A stretch of DNA of 64,000 bases, taken from assembly GCA_900470195.1 (NCBI GenBank), contig UEIJ01000005.1, positions 62,001 through 126,000 of the forward strand, given 5' to 3'. This DNA comes from Hyphomicrobiales bacterium (lineage in GTDB: Bacteria > Pseudomonadota > Alphaproteobacteria > Rhizobiales > Rhizobiaceae). Made by a program: the position numbers and the translations under genes. This document shows, one piece after another, positions 16,903 to 24,987 of the stretch. The notes beneath the pieces are model-generated. The model did no database searches, was not told where the DNA came from, and was given only the letters and a program-made list of their open reading frames with translations. The first letter of the stretch is position 1; every line of letters begins with the position of its first letter.

Positions 16903-18167
16903 CCCTTGGCCAGATACTCCGAGCCACCAAAGAACAGACAAAGGCAAGCCTTGGTGATTTAACTGTCCTGTCACCGCAGAACGACCCGTTCCGCATGGAC
17001 ACACCGGCGAACCACGCAAAGGGCCAATGGTTCCGTGACAATATGGAAGCGTGCGGCCTGTTGGCTACCGACACGCCTATTCATAATCGTGGTGTCCATT
17101 ATGCCTTTGTCTCCACCGGAAAGATAATAACGCCTAATGGTTCGCCATATGTGAACGATCTGGATTGCTGGGGGCTTCTCGAAGAAGCCTCTAACGTCGC
17201 CCGATGGCTGGGCTATGTTTCATGGGACAAGATATTCGACGCTCGCAATTCAGAGCCGATTATTCAAATCCGCGAGGTCCAGCCTCTGGCGTACCGTATC
17301 CGCGTTGAGACGGGCATATTCTTACCGGATGCTGAAAGCTTGAAGCCACGTATTCGAGGCGTAGGCTTCGACGTTCCCCAGCCCTACCGATTGGCGTTTT
17401 ATGGTGAAAAGACCTCTCTGGGAAACGTCCTCAAGCCTATGGCCGATTATTATGAGGCGGACCTCTATCTGCCGTCCGGCGAGATTAGCAATTCGTTATT
17501 GGCGACGATGGCGAAGGTAGGCGCAGACGATGGCCGCGAAATGGTTGTCTTCATATTCGCAGATTGTGACCCTGCCGGTTATCAGATGGCAACGAGCATC
17601 GGGCACAAGCTCCGGGCGTTCAAGGATAGCTGCTATCCCGATCTCAAGTTCCGCGTCCTCACACCGGCATTGACGGTCGAACAGGTAACAACCCTAGGGT
17701 TGCCTTCCACACCGTTGAAGGAAACAGAACTGCGCGCCGCTGGCTGGCGTGAACGCTATGGCGTGGAGCAGACGGAAATCGATGCGCTGGCGACATTGAA
17801 GCCGGACGCGCTGAAACAGATTGTGCGGGAATCTGTAAAGCCGTTCTTCGATAAGACATTGAAGCAACGTTCCGACAGCGCGAAACGTGAATGGGAAGAA
17901 CAGGCTCAAGTCATATTCGAGCGCCAGCTAGACCGAGATATGCTCGACCAAATCTATGTCGAAGCCGTCAAGGATTTGGAGCGGATAAAGGAGCGCCTTG
18001 AAGCTATCGAAGTTGCGACAGATGGCCTTGAACTAGACTTCCCGGCCCCGTTGCTTCCGAAGCCTGTCCTGCCCGATCTGCCGGTGTCGGCTCTGGTCAG
18101 TAGTGACATGGACCTTTCCGAGCACATCAAGACCTTACGCGCCCGCAAGGATTACGGGGGTGCGTAA
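16899..18167 (+). CDS. TOPRIM-domain protein resembling Spo11/TopoVI subunit A
   Basis: A 422-residue protein. The centre has a TOPRIM metal site: Glu170 in RLAFYGEKTSL and the paired Asp222/Asp224 in FIFADCDPAGYQM. The N-terminal part (HNRGVHYAFVSTG…WGLLEEASNVARWLGYVSWDKIFDARN) resembles the winged-helix domain that precedes TOPRIM in the Spo11/TopoVI-A superfamily. Tyr68 in RGVHY falls where those enzymes keep their catalytic Tyr (R-D/E-x-Y-Y). The C-terminal quarter is a long charged helical region. It probably acts in DNA replication or processing of the element. No topoisomerase VI B-type ATPase is encoded nearby. Function is not established. Confidence 0.7.
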   Translation: MTLGQILRATKEQTKASLGDLTVLSPQNDPFRMDTPANHAKGQWFRDNMEACGLLATDTPIHNRGVHYAFVSTGKIITPNGSPYVNDLDCWGLLEEASNVARWLGYVSWDKIFDARNSEPIIQIREVQPLAYRIRVETGIFLPDAESLKPRIRGVGFDVPQPYRLAFYGEKTSLGNVLKPMADYYEADLYLPSGEISNSLLATMAKVGADDGREMVVFIFADCDPAGYQMATSIGHKLRAFKDSCYPDLKFRVLTPALTVEQVTTLGLPSTPLKETELRAAGWRERYGVEQTEIDALATLKPDALKQIVRESVKPFFDKTLKQRSDSAKREWEEQAQVIFERQLDRDMLDQIYVEAVKDLERIKERLEAIEVATDGLELDFPAPLLPKPVLPDLPVSALVSSDMDLSEHIKTLRARKDYGGA

Positions 18168-18952
18168 TGAAACCAACCCGTATCGACTTTCCAACGGATG
18201 ACCCGGCGCGCTTCAACGCGCTCCGCGATCAGTGGACCGATGCTGTGTCTCGCACGAAGTTGCCGAAGATTGCCTGCAAGATAGCGCCGCTACTTTTAAA
18301 GAAGGTCAATCGCAATTCCGGCTATGCATTTCCCACAGATGAGGAGTTTGCAACAACGTTCAATTGTTCATTGCGTTTGGTTGGCCAAGGCATGGCAGCA
18401 TTACAAAAAGCAGGGCTTATCGAACGCCAGACCAGAGTTAAGCGCGATGAGAAAGGAGAAGCAGTAGGCCGCATACGGCATATATATTTGTCGCTGCCTG
18501 ATAGCATAGGTGAACGGAACACTTCTAAGCCAAAAGTGAACGGAACACATGTGAACGGAACACTTGATGTGAACGGAACAAATGGTTCAAGTGAACGGAA
18601 CTCAGAGTTCAGAATAATACCTAACCATAATCACCCTGACAAAAAAATCCGCTCCGAAGCAGAAGTTCACGTCTACGTACCCGCACGCGAGGGGCTTCCG
18701 CCTATCTATGGAAACGACCTTCCTTTCCTCGAAGCCTTTGACCGTGCAATCATCGACCTGACTGACAACAAGGATATCGCGGCGGGCGAGCTTGAGCATC
18801 TTCTAGAGCAATCTTTCTATTCCGCCACAAAGAGCGATGCAGATAATCCGCCTATCTACTGGTCAGACATATGCGCGCTTCGACAGCCTGAAACCCAGAC
18901 TTGGTTCAGACGGCGAGCCGGTCAGCTTATTTATCGAAAAAAAGCAGCTTAA
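18167..18952 (+). CDS. winged-helix replication initiator-like protein
   Basis: A 261-residue protein with an N-terminal winged helix (about residues 25-105: NSGYAFPTDEEFATTFNCSLRLVGQGMAALQKAGLIERQTRVKR). A low-complexity linker (about 115-145) follows, then a C-terminal domain of unknown fold. The linker is encoded by five direct repeats of GTGAACGGAAC, giving repeated VNGT and ERN. An initiator gene that holds its own iterons is the arrangement of lambda O, so a replication role is likely. It overlaps the TOPRIM gene by one base and is the last gene of the early operon. Confidence 0.7.
   Translation: MKPTRIDFPTDDPARFNALRDQWTDAVSRTKLPKIACKIAPLLLKKVNRNSGYAFPTDEEFATTFNCSLRLVGQGMAALQKAGLIERQTRVKRDEKGEAVGRIRHIYLSLPDSIGERNTSKPKVNGTHVNGTLDVNGTNGSSERNSEFRIIPNHNHPDKKIRSEAEVHVYVPAREGLPPIYGNDLPFLEAFDRAIIDLTDNKDIAAGELEHLLEQSFYSATKSDADNPPIYWSDICALRQPETQTWFRRRAGQLIYRKKAA
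18510..18601. repeat. five iteron-like direct repeats, candidate replication origin
   Basis: GTGAACGGAAC occurs five times in the same orientation, starting at 18510, 18536, 18551, 18569 and 18591, inside the replication-protein gene. Each copy is exact over 11 bases. An A/T-rich stretch follows (about 18602-18650). Iterons plus an adjacent A/T-rich segment within an initiator gene is the known layout of lambdoid origins. Confidence 0.72.
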
Positions 18953-19009
18953 CTGATAACAAGAAACATTATAAAATATCAGTAAACTACTGGAAATATT
19001 CACTTAATT

Positions 19010-19041
19010 CCCTTCTTCGACTATATTAAATCGGAGAAGGG
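19010..19041 (+). promoter_or_regulatory. hairpin covering the ribosome site of the first head gene
   Basis: An 11-bp inverted repeat (CCCTTCTTCGA / TCGGAGAAGGG, one mismatch) with a 10-base A/T loop. The right arm contains GGAGAAGGG, the ribosome site of the gene starting at 19049. The hairpin could block translation of the head operon, or serve as an operator at DNA level. The A/T-rich sequence before it (18953-19005) probably holds the late promoter. Confidence 0.6.
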
Positions 19042-19048
19042 ATCAATC

Positions 19049-19591
19049 ATGAAGTTTGAACGTAAAGAGCACAGCACCGCTCTGCCGATTAGCACGGCGA
19101 CATTGCTTAATCATCTGCGCATCGGCACCGAACTGACACAGGAAGCCTTGCCGATGGTGCACGCGGCAGCGATGGAAATCGAAGCCTATTGCGATATCGC
19201 GCTGCTCACACAGACCATCGTTGCGGAAGCCGGCAAGATGGAAGCCGCTTGCGGCCTGTTAGGATTACCAGTCGGCCCAGTGTCCGAAGGCGCTATCCAG
19301 TCAATCGAGATTATCAGTGACGATATCGTCTTCCCGTATGGCGGTGAATATACGCTCACGCCGGGACGCTATCCGACATTGCGCCTTAGCAAGCCTTGGC
19401 CCGCTCATGTCCGTGTCACCTATACGGCAGGCTATGGCATCAACGATACGACCATACCGGCGGACCTCTCTCTAGCCATTGCCGATCAGGCAGCACAGCT
19501 ATTCGACCGTCGCGGTGCAGATGATGGCAAGCAAGGCTTATCCCTCGCAGCCGCTCGTATCTGCGCACGCTACCGCAAGGTGAAGCTGTGA
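19049..19591 (+). CDS. phage head-tail connector protein (phiE125 gp8 / HK97 gp6 type)
   Basis: A 180-residue adaptor that assembles under the portal after DNA packaging. It matches the connector family pattern: an N-terminal helical start (ATLLNHLRIG…MVHAAAMEIEAYC), central beta segments, then RVTYTAGYG and a helix with DQAAQLFDRRG. It opens the structural operon, right after the hairpin, and overlaps the next gene by four bases. In standard HK97-type phages connectors follow the capsid gene; here the gene comes first. Confidence 0.83.
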   Translation: MKFERKEHSTALPISTATLLNHLRIGTELTQEALPMVHAAAMEIEAYCDIALLTQTIVAEAGKMEAACGLLGLPVGPVSEGAIQSIEIISDDIVFPYGGEYTLTPGRYPTLRLSKPWPAHVRVTYTAGYGINDTTIPADLSLAIADQAAQLFDRRGADDGKQGLSLAAARICARYRKVKL

Positions 19592-19923
19592 CAGCAAGCT
19601 CTCTCATACACACAGTCATCCTCTCCAAGATGGATATGGTCGATGACGGGATGGGCAACGAGTACGGCGAGTGGGTCGAACAGTTCCGCACGCGTGCTGC
19701 TTATCTGCATTTGAAAGGCTCTGAGACTGTCATGGCTGGCAGGCTGCAAGGCCGACACACACAAGTCATATCGGTTAGGGCATCGTCGCTCACCATTGCC
19801 ATTAGCACCGATTGGAAGCTCACCGATTCAACGACAGGCATTGAGTTCAACATCCGTGACAAGACCGTGAACGAGGATCGCTCGACAATAGACCTTCTAT
19901 GTGAAAGCGGGGTCGCTATATGA
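19588..19923 (+). CDS. phage head closure / head-tail adaptor protein
   Basis: A 111-residue protein of the SPP1 gp16/HK97 gp7-like head closure type. The pattern DGMGNEYGEWVEQFRTRAAYLHLKGSETVMAGRLQGRHTQVISVRAS…FNIRDK is typical of that small beta-barrel family. It starts at a GTG that overlaps the connector stop. A gene that closes filled heads and presents a docking face for a tail is expected in a capsid that must accept someone else's tail. Confidence 0.8.
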   Translation: MTASSLIHTVILSKMDMVDDGMGNEYGEWVEQFRTRAAYLHLKGSETVMAGRLQGRHTQVISVRASSLTIAISTDWKLTDSTTGIEFNIRDKTVNEDRSTIDLLCESGVAI

Positions 19924-20009
19924 ATGGTCCCAATGCCCCAACTTTGCGTTTGGCTGGGTACCGGCATGGGAGTTTTCCTTTTTCGCGCTGCAATGAGGTG
20001 ACGGCATGA
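19920..20009 (+). CDS. 29-residue coupled small ORF before the terminase gene
   Basis: ATG at 19920 overlaps the adaptor stop (ATGA), and its own stop overlaps the terminase ATG at 20006 (again ATGA). The predicted peptide begins MNGPNAPTLRLAGYRHG. It has no recognised domain and is far too short for an ordinary small terminase. The exact double coupling suggests it is translated, either as a functional peptide or only as a bridge that carries ribosomes to the terminase gene. Confidence 0.5.
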   Translation: MNGPNAPTLRLAGYRHGSFPFSRCNEVTA

Positions 20010-21517
20010 AACCGGCCTCAAAAGCAATCCAGTTCATTCAGAGCCTACGTATTCCAGAAGGCCCGAAGGCCGGGAATGCGGTGAAGCTGGCACCGTTCCA
20101 GAAGGATTTCGTCAAGGGCGCTCTGGATGAGGCGGTGAATATCGCTGTCCTTTCTGTCGGTCGCGGGAATGCGAAAACGGCCCTGTCATCTGGCATAGCT
20201 CTAGGCTCTTTGCTCGGCATCTGGGATGACCAGCCGAAACGGGAAGTTCTGATTGCGGCCCGTACGCGGGATCAGGCTCGCATTGCATGGCAGTTTGTGG
20301 CGGGCTTTGCGGCATCATTGCCAGAAGAAATTCAGGCACAGCTAATATTCCGTCGCTCTCCACGGCTTGAAATCGAGTTTGAAGGCGATGGCGGTGGGCA
20401 TTTTCTCCGCGCTATCGCAGCGGACGGTAAATCGGCCCTTGGCTCTGCTCCGACACTTGTCCTGATGGACGAGCGCGGCCATTGGCCTTTGGATCGTGGT
20501 GACGATCTGGAGCACGCTTTGTTGTCCGGCCTTGGCAAGCGTGGCGGGCGTTCCCTGATTATCTCGACTTCCGCAGCCGACGACACACACCCATTCAGCC
20601 GGTGGATCGATGACCCACAGCAAGGCGTCTATATTCAGGAACATCGCCCTTCGCCGGGACTGCCGGTCGATGACAAGGAAAGCCTGCTTATCGCCAATCC
20701 CGGATCGCAGCACGGCATCGGCTCTAGTCTGGAATGGCTCGAAGCGACTGCCCGACGGGCAGCGGCACAGGGCGGCAATGCCCTGACTTCCTTCCGCCTC
20801 TATAACCGCAATGAACGCGTGTCCGGCGAGACCCGCGATTTGCTGCTGACAGTCGATGAATGGCTATCATGCGAAGTGTCAGAGCTTCCAGCACGACAAG
20901 GCCCTCTTGTTATCGGTATCGACCTTGGCGGCTCGGCATCTATGTCGGCAGCGTCGTTCTATTGGCCTGAAACTGGCAGGCTCGAAGCCGTAGGCACTTT
21001 TCCTTGCAACCCAAGCCTTGCGGATCGTGGCGCAGCCGATGGCGTGTCCGGTCGATACGTCGAAATGAACGAGCGCGGCGAGCTATCGACGCTTGGCGAT
21101 AAGACCGTGCCGGTTGCCGCGTGGCTTACTGAAATCATGAAGCTTGCACAGGGCGAGAATATCGCAGCGTTGACGATGGACCGCTATAAACAGGCGGAAT
21201 TGTCCGAAGCTCTGGACCGTGCCGGGATTACTGCCCCTGTTGTCTGGCGAGGTCAGGGCTTCCGTGATGGCGGTGAAGATTGTGAACGTTTCCGGCGAGC
21301 CTGTTTCGATGGACTTGTGAAGTCAAAGCCGTCCCTGTTGCTTCGTTCCGCCTTCGCAGACGCGGTAACGCTCCGTGACCCGTCGAACAACCTGAAACTG
21401 GCAAAGGCTCGCTCCAAGGGCCGTATTGACGCTGCATCGGCTTCCGTCCTCGCCGTGGCCGAAGGTGCACGCATGTTGGCACGTCCGAAGCGTCAAGCAA
21501 GGATGGTGTGGGGATGA
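20006..21517 (+). CDS. terminase large subunit
   Basis: The motor and nuclease that cuts and packs DNA into heads. The 503-residue protein has an N-terminal ATPase with Walker A GRGNAKT at 52-58 and Walker B LVLMDE at 151-156. A C-terminal RNase H-like nuclease has Asp306 in VIGIDLGGS, a second acidic site in MDRYKQ and a third in RIDAASA. Full length for the HK97-type family. The HNH gene beside it is the usual partner in cos-type packaging. No small terminase is recognised in the element. Confidence 0.94.
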   Translation: MKPASKAIQFIQSLRIPEGPKAGNAVKLAPFQKDFVKGALDEAVNIAVLSVGRGNAKTALSSGIALGSLLGIWDDQPKREVLIAARTRDQARIAWQFVAGFAASLPEEIQAQLIFRRSPRLEIEFEGDGGGHFLRAIAADGKSALGSAPTLVLMDERGHWPLDRGDDLEHALLSGLGKRGGRSLIISTSAADDTHPFSRWIDDPQQGVYIQEHRPSPGLPVDDKESLLIANPGSQHGIGSSLEWLEATARRAAAQGGNALTSFRLYNRNERVSGETRDLLLTVDEWLSCEVSELPARQGPLVIGIDLGGSASMSAASFYWPETGRLEAVGTFPCNPSLADRGAADGVSGRYVEMNERGELSTLGDKTVPVAAWLTEIMKLAQGENIAALTMDRYKQAELSEALDRAGITAPVVWRGQGFRDGGEDCERFRRACFDGLVKSKPSLLLRSAFADAVTLRDPSNNLKLAKARSKGRIDAASASVLAVAEGARMLARPKRQARMVWG

Positions 21518-21846
21518 AAGAGCATTTCCGATACTCAAAGCGCGTTACTCGCACCCGCCGATGGCAGACCGTTCGCCATGCTGTTCTTGAGCGTGACGGC
21601 TGGAAATGTGTCGATTGTGGATCACGGCGCAGGCTCGAAGTTGACCATATCAAACCAGTCCGCACGCACCCGGAATTGTCTTACGAGCCGTCAAACTTGG
21701 CGACACGTTGCGCGTGCTGCCACACATCGAAAACCCGAATTGAGTGTGGGCATAAGCCTGTCACTTATGACCGCCTTGGTTGGCGGAAAGCCGTCTCCGA
21801 TCTGGAGGCACAACCACATCAAGCACATGAGGTAAACCATGCTTGA
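21514..21846 (+). CDS. HNH endonuclease
   Basis: A 110-residue HNH nuclease with zinc ligands at Cys32/Cys35 (KCVDCG) and Cys66/Cys69 (RCACCH), and the active segment EVDHIKPVRTHPELSYEPSNLATRC with His45 and Asn61. The ATG at 21514 overlaps the terminase stop. HNH genes next to a large terminase are needed together with it for cos cleavage in HK97-like phages, so packaging is the likely role rather than homing. Confidence 0.92.
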   Translation: MKEHFRYSKRVTRTRRWQTVRHAVLERDGWKCVDCGSRRRLEVDHIKPVRTHPELSYEPSNLATRCACCHTSKTRIECGHKPVTYDRLGWRKAVSDLEAQPHQAHEVNHA

Positions 21847-23086
21847 CAGTACCAAGATCACCCGGCGGCAGTCCGAAATCCGCCAATCCCTCGCTGCTCT
21901 TGTCGGAAAGGAAAACCCTTCCGATGAAGAATTGCGCAATATCGAAGCCCTTGACGCTGAGTTTCGTAACAACGAGACCCGCTATCGTGCGGCCTTGATC
22001 GCGGAAGATACCGAACGTCGCGAAGCCGGTGCCGATCTGGAAACCCGTTCGGATCGCGAATTTAACGACCTGATGGGCCAGTTTGAATTGCGCCAGGTAG
22101 CACTTGCGCTTGATGAGGGCCGCTCCCTCGATGGCGCAACGGCTGAAATCGTGCAGGAGCTTCGCAGTCAGGGCGGCTTCCGTGGTATTCCGGTTCCGTG
22201 GCAGGCTCTTGAACAGCGTGCCGGTGAAACGGTCGCGGCTGGCGTCCCTGACCCGATCCAGACCCGCCCTATCATCGACCGTCTTTTCCCGGACAGTGTT
22301 GCGGCTCGTATGGGCGCGCAGATGATTAGCATCGACAGTGGCGCTATCGAGTGGCCGGTCGTAACTTCCAATGTAACCGCAGGCTGGGCAACCAGTGAAA
22401 CCGGCAATGTTGCAGGCCCGACAGAATACACGACGACTGACAAGGCCATGAAGCCGGATCACAATCTGGGGATTCAGATGCGCATTACGCGCAAGGCTCT
22501 GAAACAGTCCGGCGCAGCACTCGAAGCCGCTGTCCGCCGCGATATGTCGGGCGCTATGGCCGTTGAACTGGATCGGGCAATCTTCCAAGGCTCAGGCGCA
22601 AACGGCCAGCCGCTCGGCATTTTCCCCGGCGCTGCAACTTATGGCATCACGTCAACCGCCATTTCAGCGGCTCCGACATGGGGCGCATTCCGTGCAGCGG
22701 TAGTGCGTTTCATGGCAGCAAACGCGGCTGGATCGCCTAATGCCGTTCGTTCTCTCATTCATGCGGAAGTATGGGCCGCGCTGGATGATGCTCTGATTAC
22801 TGGCACAGCAGTTTCGGAATGGGAACGCCTCACACGCAATATCCCGGCTGGCAACATTGTTATGTCCGGCAATGCGCTCGCAGATGCAACCCAAGCCTTG
22901 CTAACGACTTCCGCAGGCGGCGTTGCGCCGATCTTCGTAGGTCTATGGGGTGCAGTTGACGTAATCCGTGATCCTTATTCCGATGCACAATCGGGCGGCT
23001 TGCGCATTACAGCACTGTCAACAATTGACCTGACAGTCGCACGCGGTTCGCAGCTTCAAATCCTCACAGATATTGGAGGCGAATAA
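21839..23086 (+). CDS. HK97-type major capsid protein
   Basis: A 415-residue capsid protein. The first roughly 105 residues are charged and helical (SEIRQSLAALVGKENPSDEELRNIEALDAEFRN…), the scaffolding delta domain cut off by the protease. The shell domain follows, with family marks such as DPIQTRPIIDRLFPDSVAARMGAQ, the E-loop area and LDRAIFQGSGANGQPLGIF. It overlaps the HNH stop and the protease start, so the three are coupled. Full length, no damage seen. Confidence 0.94.
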   Translation: MLDSTKITRRQSEIRQSLAALVGKENPSDEELRNIEALDAEFRNNETRYRAALIAEDTERREAGADLETRSDREFNDLMGQFELRQVALALDEGRSLDGATAEIVQELRSQGGFRGIPVPWQALEQRAGETVAAGVPDPIQTRPIIDRLFPDSVAARMGAQMISIDSGAIEWPVVTSNVTAGWATSETGNVAGPTEYTTTDKAMKPDHNLGIQMRITRKALKQSGAALEAAVRRDMSGAMAVELDRAIFQGSGANGQPLGIFPGAATYGITSTAISAAPTWGAFRAAVVRFMAANAAGSPNAVRSLIHAEVWAALDDALITGTAVSEWERLTRNIPAGNIVMSGNALADATQALLTTSAGGVAPIFVGLWGAVDVIRDPYSDAQSGGLRITALSTIDLTVARGSQLQILTDIGGE

Positions 23087-23637
23087 TGCTCTGGGGAACA
23101 CCGAACGGCGCTCTGGAACTGCGCTCTGAAGGCGGGGCAACCCGTCTCCGGGCGGTGTTTCCCTATGGCGCTGAAACAGAACTGGCAACGGGGCGATACG
23201 AGGTTATCGCTTCCCGCGCCTTCGCCGGACGGATCAATGCAGGTGACGACATTCATCTGTTGTCCGGCCACGATTATCAAAAGCCTCTCGCCTCAAGGGC
23301 GGCAGGCACTTTGCGGCTTACGGATGGGAATGATGCGCTGATTATCGACGCGACAATCGATGACGGCACCACATGGGCGCGGGACTTCCTCGCTGCTCAC
23401 AAGGCTGGGCTTGTCCGTGGCCTGTCACCGGGCTTCCGTGTCGATGATGCAGGCGAACGTATCGAACGACGCTCGAATGGCGTTCTCCGAACCGTTATAT
23501 CGGCATCGCTATTTGAATTGTCGGCTGTCACCCGTCCCGCCTATCCGCAAGCCCAGATAGAGGCACGAAGCTGGCAGGCCGCCAATTGTCCCGACGTCAA
23601 GACAAATACCCACCCGCTCAACCGCTGGAGGCTCTAA
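23086..23637 (+). CDS. HK97-type prohead protease
   Basis: A 183-residue serine protease of the U35/S78 family that matures the capsid. The catalytic His is in HLLSGHDYQKPLAS and the Ser in GLVRGLSPGFRV. The C-terminal ELSAVTRPAYPQAQIEAR is typical for the family. The ATG overlaps the capsid stop (TAATG). In most phages the protease comes before the capsid gene; here it follows. Confidence 0.92.
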   Translation: MLWGTPNGALELRSEGGATRLRAVFPYGAETELATGRYEVIASRAFAGRINAGDDIHLLSGHDYQKPLASRAAGTLRLTDGNDALIIDATIDDGTTWARDFLAAHKAGLVRGLSPGFRVDDAGERIERRSNGVLRTVISASLFELSAVTRPAYPQAQIEARSWQAANCPDVKTNTHPLNRWRL

Positions 23638-24723
23638 ATGCTCGGATGGATTAAAAGCATATTCACCGGCAGCGAAGTGGAAACGCGCTCTAGCGGTGCC
23701 GGTTATACCGCACAGATTATGGCCGCACGTGAAAGCTATATCTCCGGCGTGTCCGGCCTTGGTGAATTAACTGGGGCCGTGCAAACGTCAATTTCGCTTT
23801 GGGAAGGTGCTCTAGCGGCGGCAGACGTGCAAGGGACGGATTTCATCACCCGACGCACGATGGCGATTACTGCCCGATCTCTGGCCCTTCGTGGCGAAGC
23901 GGTATTCCTTATTCGTAACGATGGCCTATTGCCTTGTGCTGACTGGGATTTATCGACCCGTCACGGCGAGCCGCGCGCCTATCGTGTTTCTGTTTCGGAA
24001 GCTGGCGGCGGCTATACTCAGACCGTCCTTGCCGGTGAAGTCCTGCATTTCAGAATAGGTGCCGATCAGGTGGCACCGTGGACCGGCACAGCGCCCTTGA
24101 GACGCGCACCGATTAGCGCACAGCTATTGCATGAGGTCGAAAGCGCCTTGCGTGATGTTTATCGTGATGCGCCTCTCGGCTCGATGATCCTTCCCCTACC
24201 TGATAGTCAGTCCGGCGACATGGACGACATGCGCGGAGCTTTCCGTGGCCGTCGCGGTGCAACCTTGGTTGTCGAAGGCGTGGCACAGGCAACGGCGGCG
24301 GGCATGAACCCACAGCTTGGTCAGAAGCCGGATGCGCTATCGCCCGATCTCTCCAAGAGCATGACGGCGGAAACGCTGGAAGCGGCAAGGGACGGAATAT
24401 ACGCGGCCTATGGCGTGCTTCCCGGCCTTCATAATCGTGCGACGACCGGCCCCATGGTCCGCGAAGCACAGCGCCACCTTGCACAATGGACGCTCCAGCC
24501 GATTGCCCTGCTTATGTCGGAGGAAGCCAGCCAGAAGCTCGGCGGTGACATATTCATCGACGTGATGCGACCTGTCCAAGCCTATGACGTTGGCGGCAGA
24601 GCAAGGGCGCTATCGGCAATCGTCACTGCAATCGCACAGGCGAAGGAACAGGGGCTTTCCCCGGCAGAGTTCGATTTCGCGGCCAAACTGGTCAACTGGG
24701 GGGAAAACGACAAGGCGGCATAA
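23638..24723 (+). CDS. phage portal protein, HK97 family
   Basis: A 361-residue portal, the dodecameric ring at the unique capsid vertex. Family signs are the N-terminal [57 protein letters not shown]-like central turns and the C-terminal [20 protein letters not shown]. It starts directly after the protease stop and is the last gene of the element. Length is near the low end for the family but no motif seems missing. Normally the portal is first in the head module. Confidence 0.9.
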   Translation: MLGWIKSIFTGSEVETRSSGAGYTAQIMAARESYISGVSGLGELTGAVQTSISLWEGALAAADVQGTDFITRRTMAITARSLALRGEAVFLIRNDGLLPCADWDLSTRHGEPRAYRVSVSEAGGGYTQTVLAGEVLHFRIGADQVAPWTGTAPLRRAPISAQLLHEVESALRDVYRDAPLGSMILPLPDSQSGDMDDMRGAFRGRRGATLVVEGVAQATAAGMNPQLGQKPDALSPDLSKSMTAETLEAARDGIYAAYGVLPGLHNRATTGPMVREAQRHLAQWTLQPIALLMSEEASQKLGGDIFIDVMRPVQAYDVGGRARALSAIVTAIAQAKEQGLSPAEFDFAAKLVNWGENDKAA

Positions 24724-24897
24724 GTTCCGGTAGGATGCACCGTGCGGGCTTCCCTTCACTCACCGCAAAAGCATCCCGTTTAGACGGCGAGTACGAAAAC
24801 CCCGTCAGCGCGCAGCCCTTTTTGATTGATTTGGGGGCGTGGCGTGCCGGGGGGAGGCTTACTCCTATGAGTTTCCCCCCACTTTCTGGGCCTTTTT

Positions 24898-24939
24898 GTG
24901 TCACTATTACCGCGCTCTGTGGTGACACTTACGTGACAC
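24898..24939. promoter_or_regulatory. right arm-type recombinase sites (GTGACAC repeats)
   Basis: GTGTCAC (inverted) at 24898-24904 and direct GTGACAC at 24922-24928 and 24933-24939. The direct pair has the same 11-base spacing as the pair beside attL. They lie 50-90 bases from attR, as arm sites should. Confidence 0.6.
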
Positions 24940-24987
24940 AGGGCTTGATAGATAGAGCGAGATTATCATCTAAGTTATTGAATTTAT

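Noticed and set aside
18510-18601. Short direct repeats considered as a CRISPR array
   Set aside because: The units are only 11 bases with spacings of 15-26 bases, lie inside a coding gene, and no cas genes are near. Iterons explain them better.
21514-21846. HNH protein as a homing endonuclease or restriction enzyme
   Set aside because: Its overlap with the large terminase and capsid genes, and the absence of any intron, intein or methylase, fit a packaging HNH.
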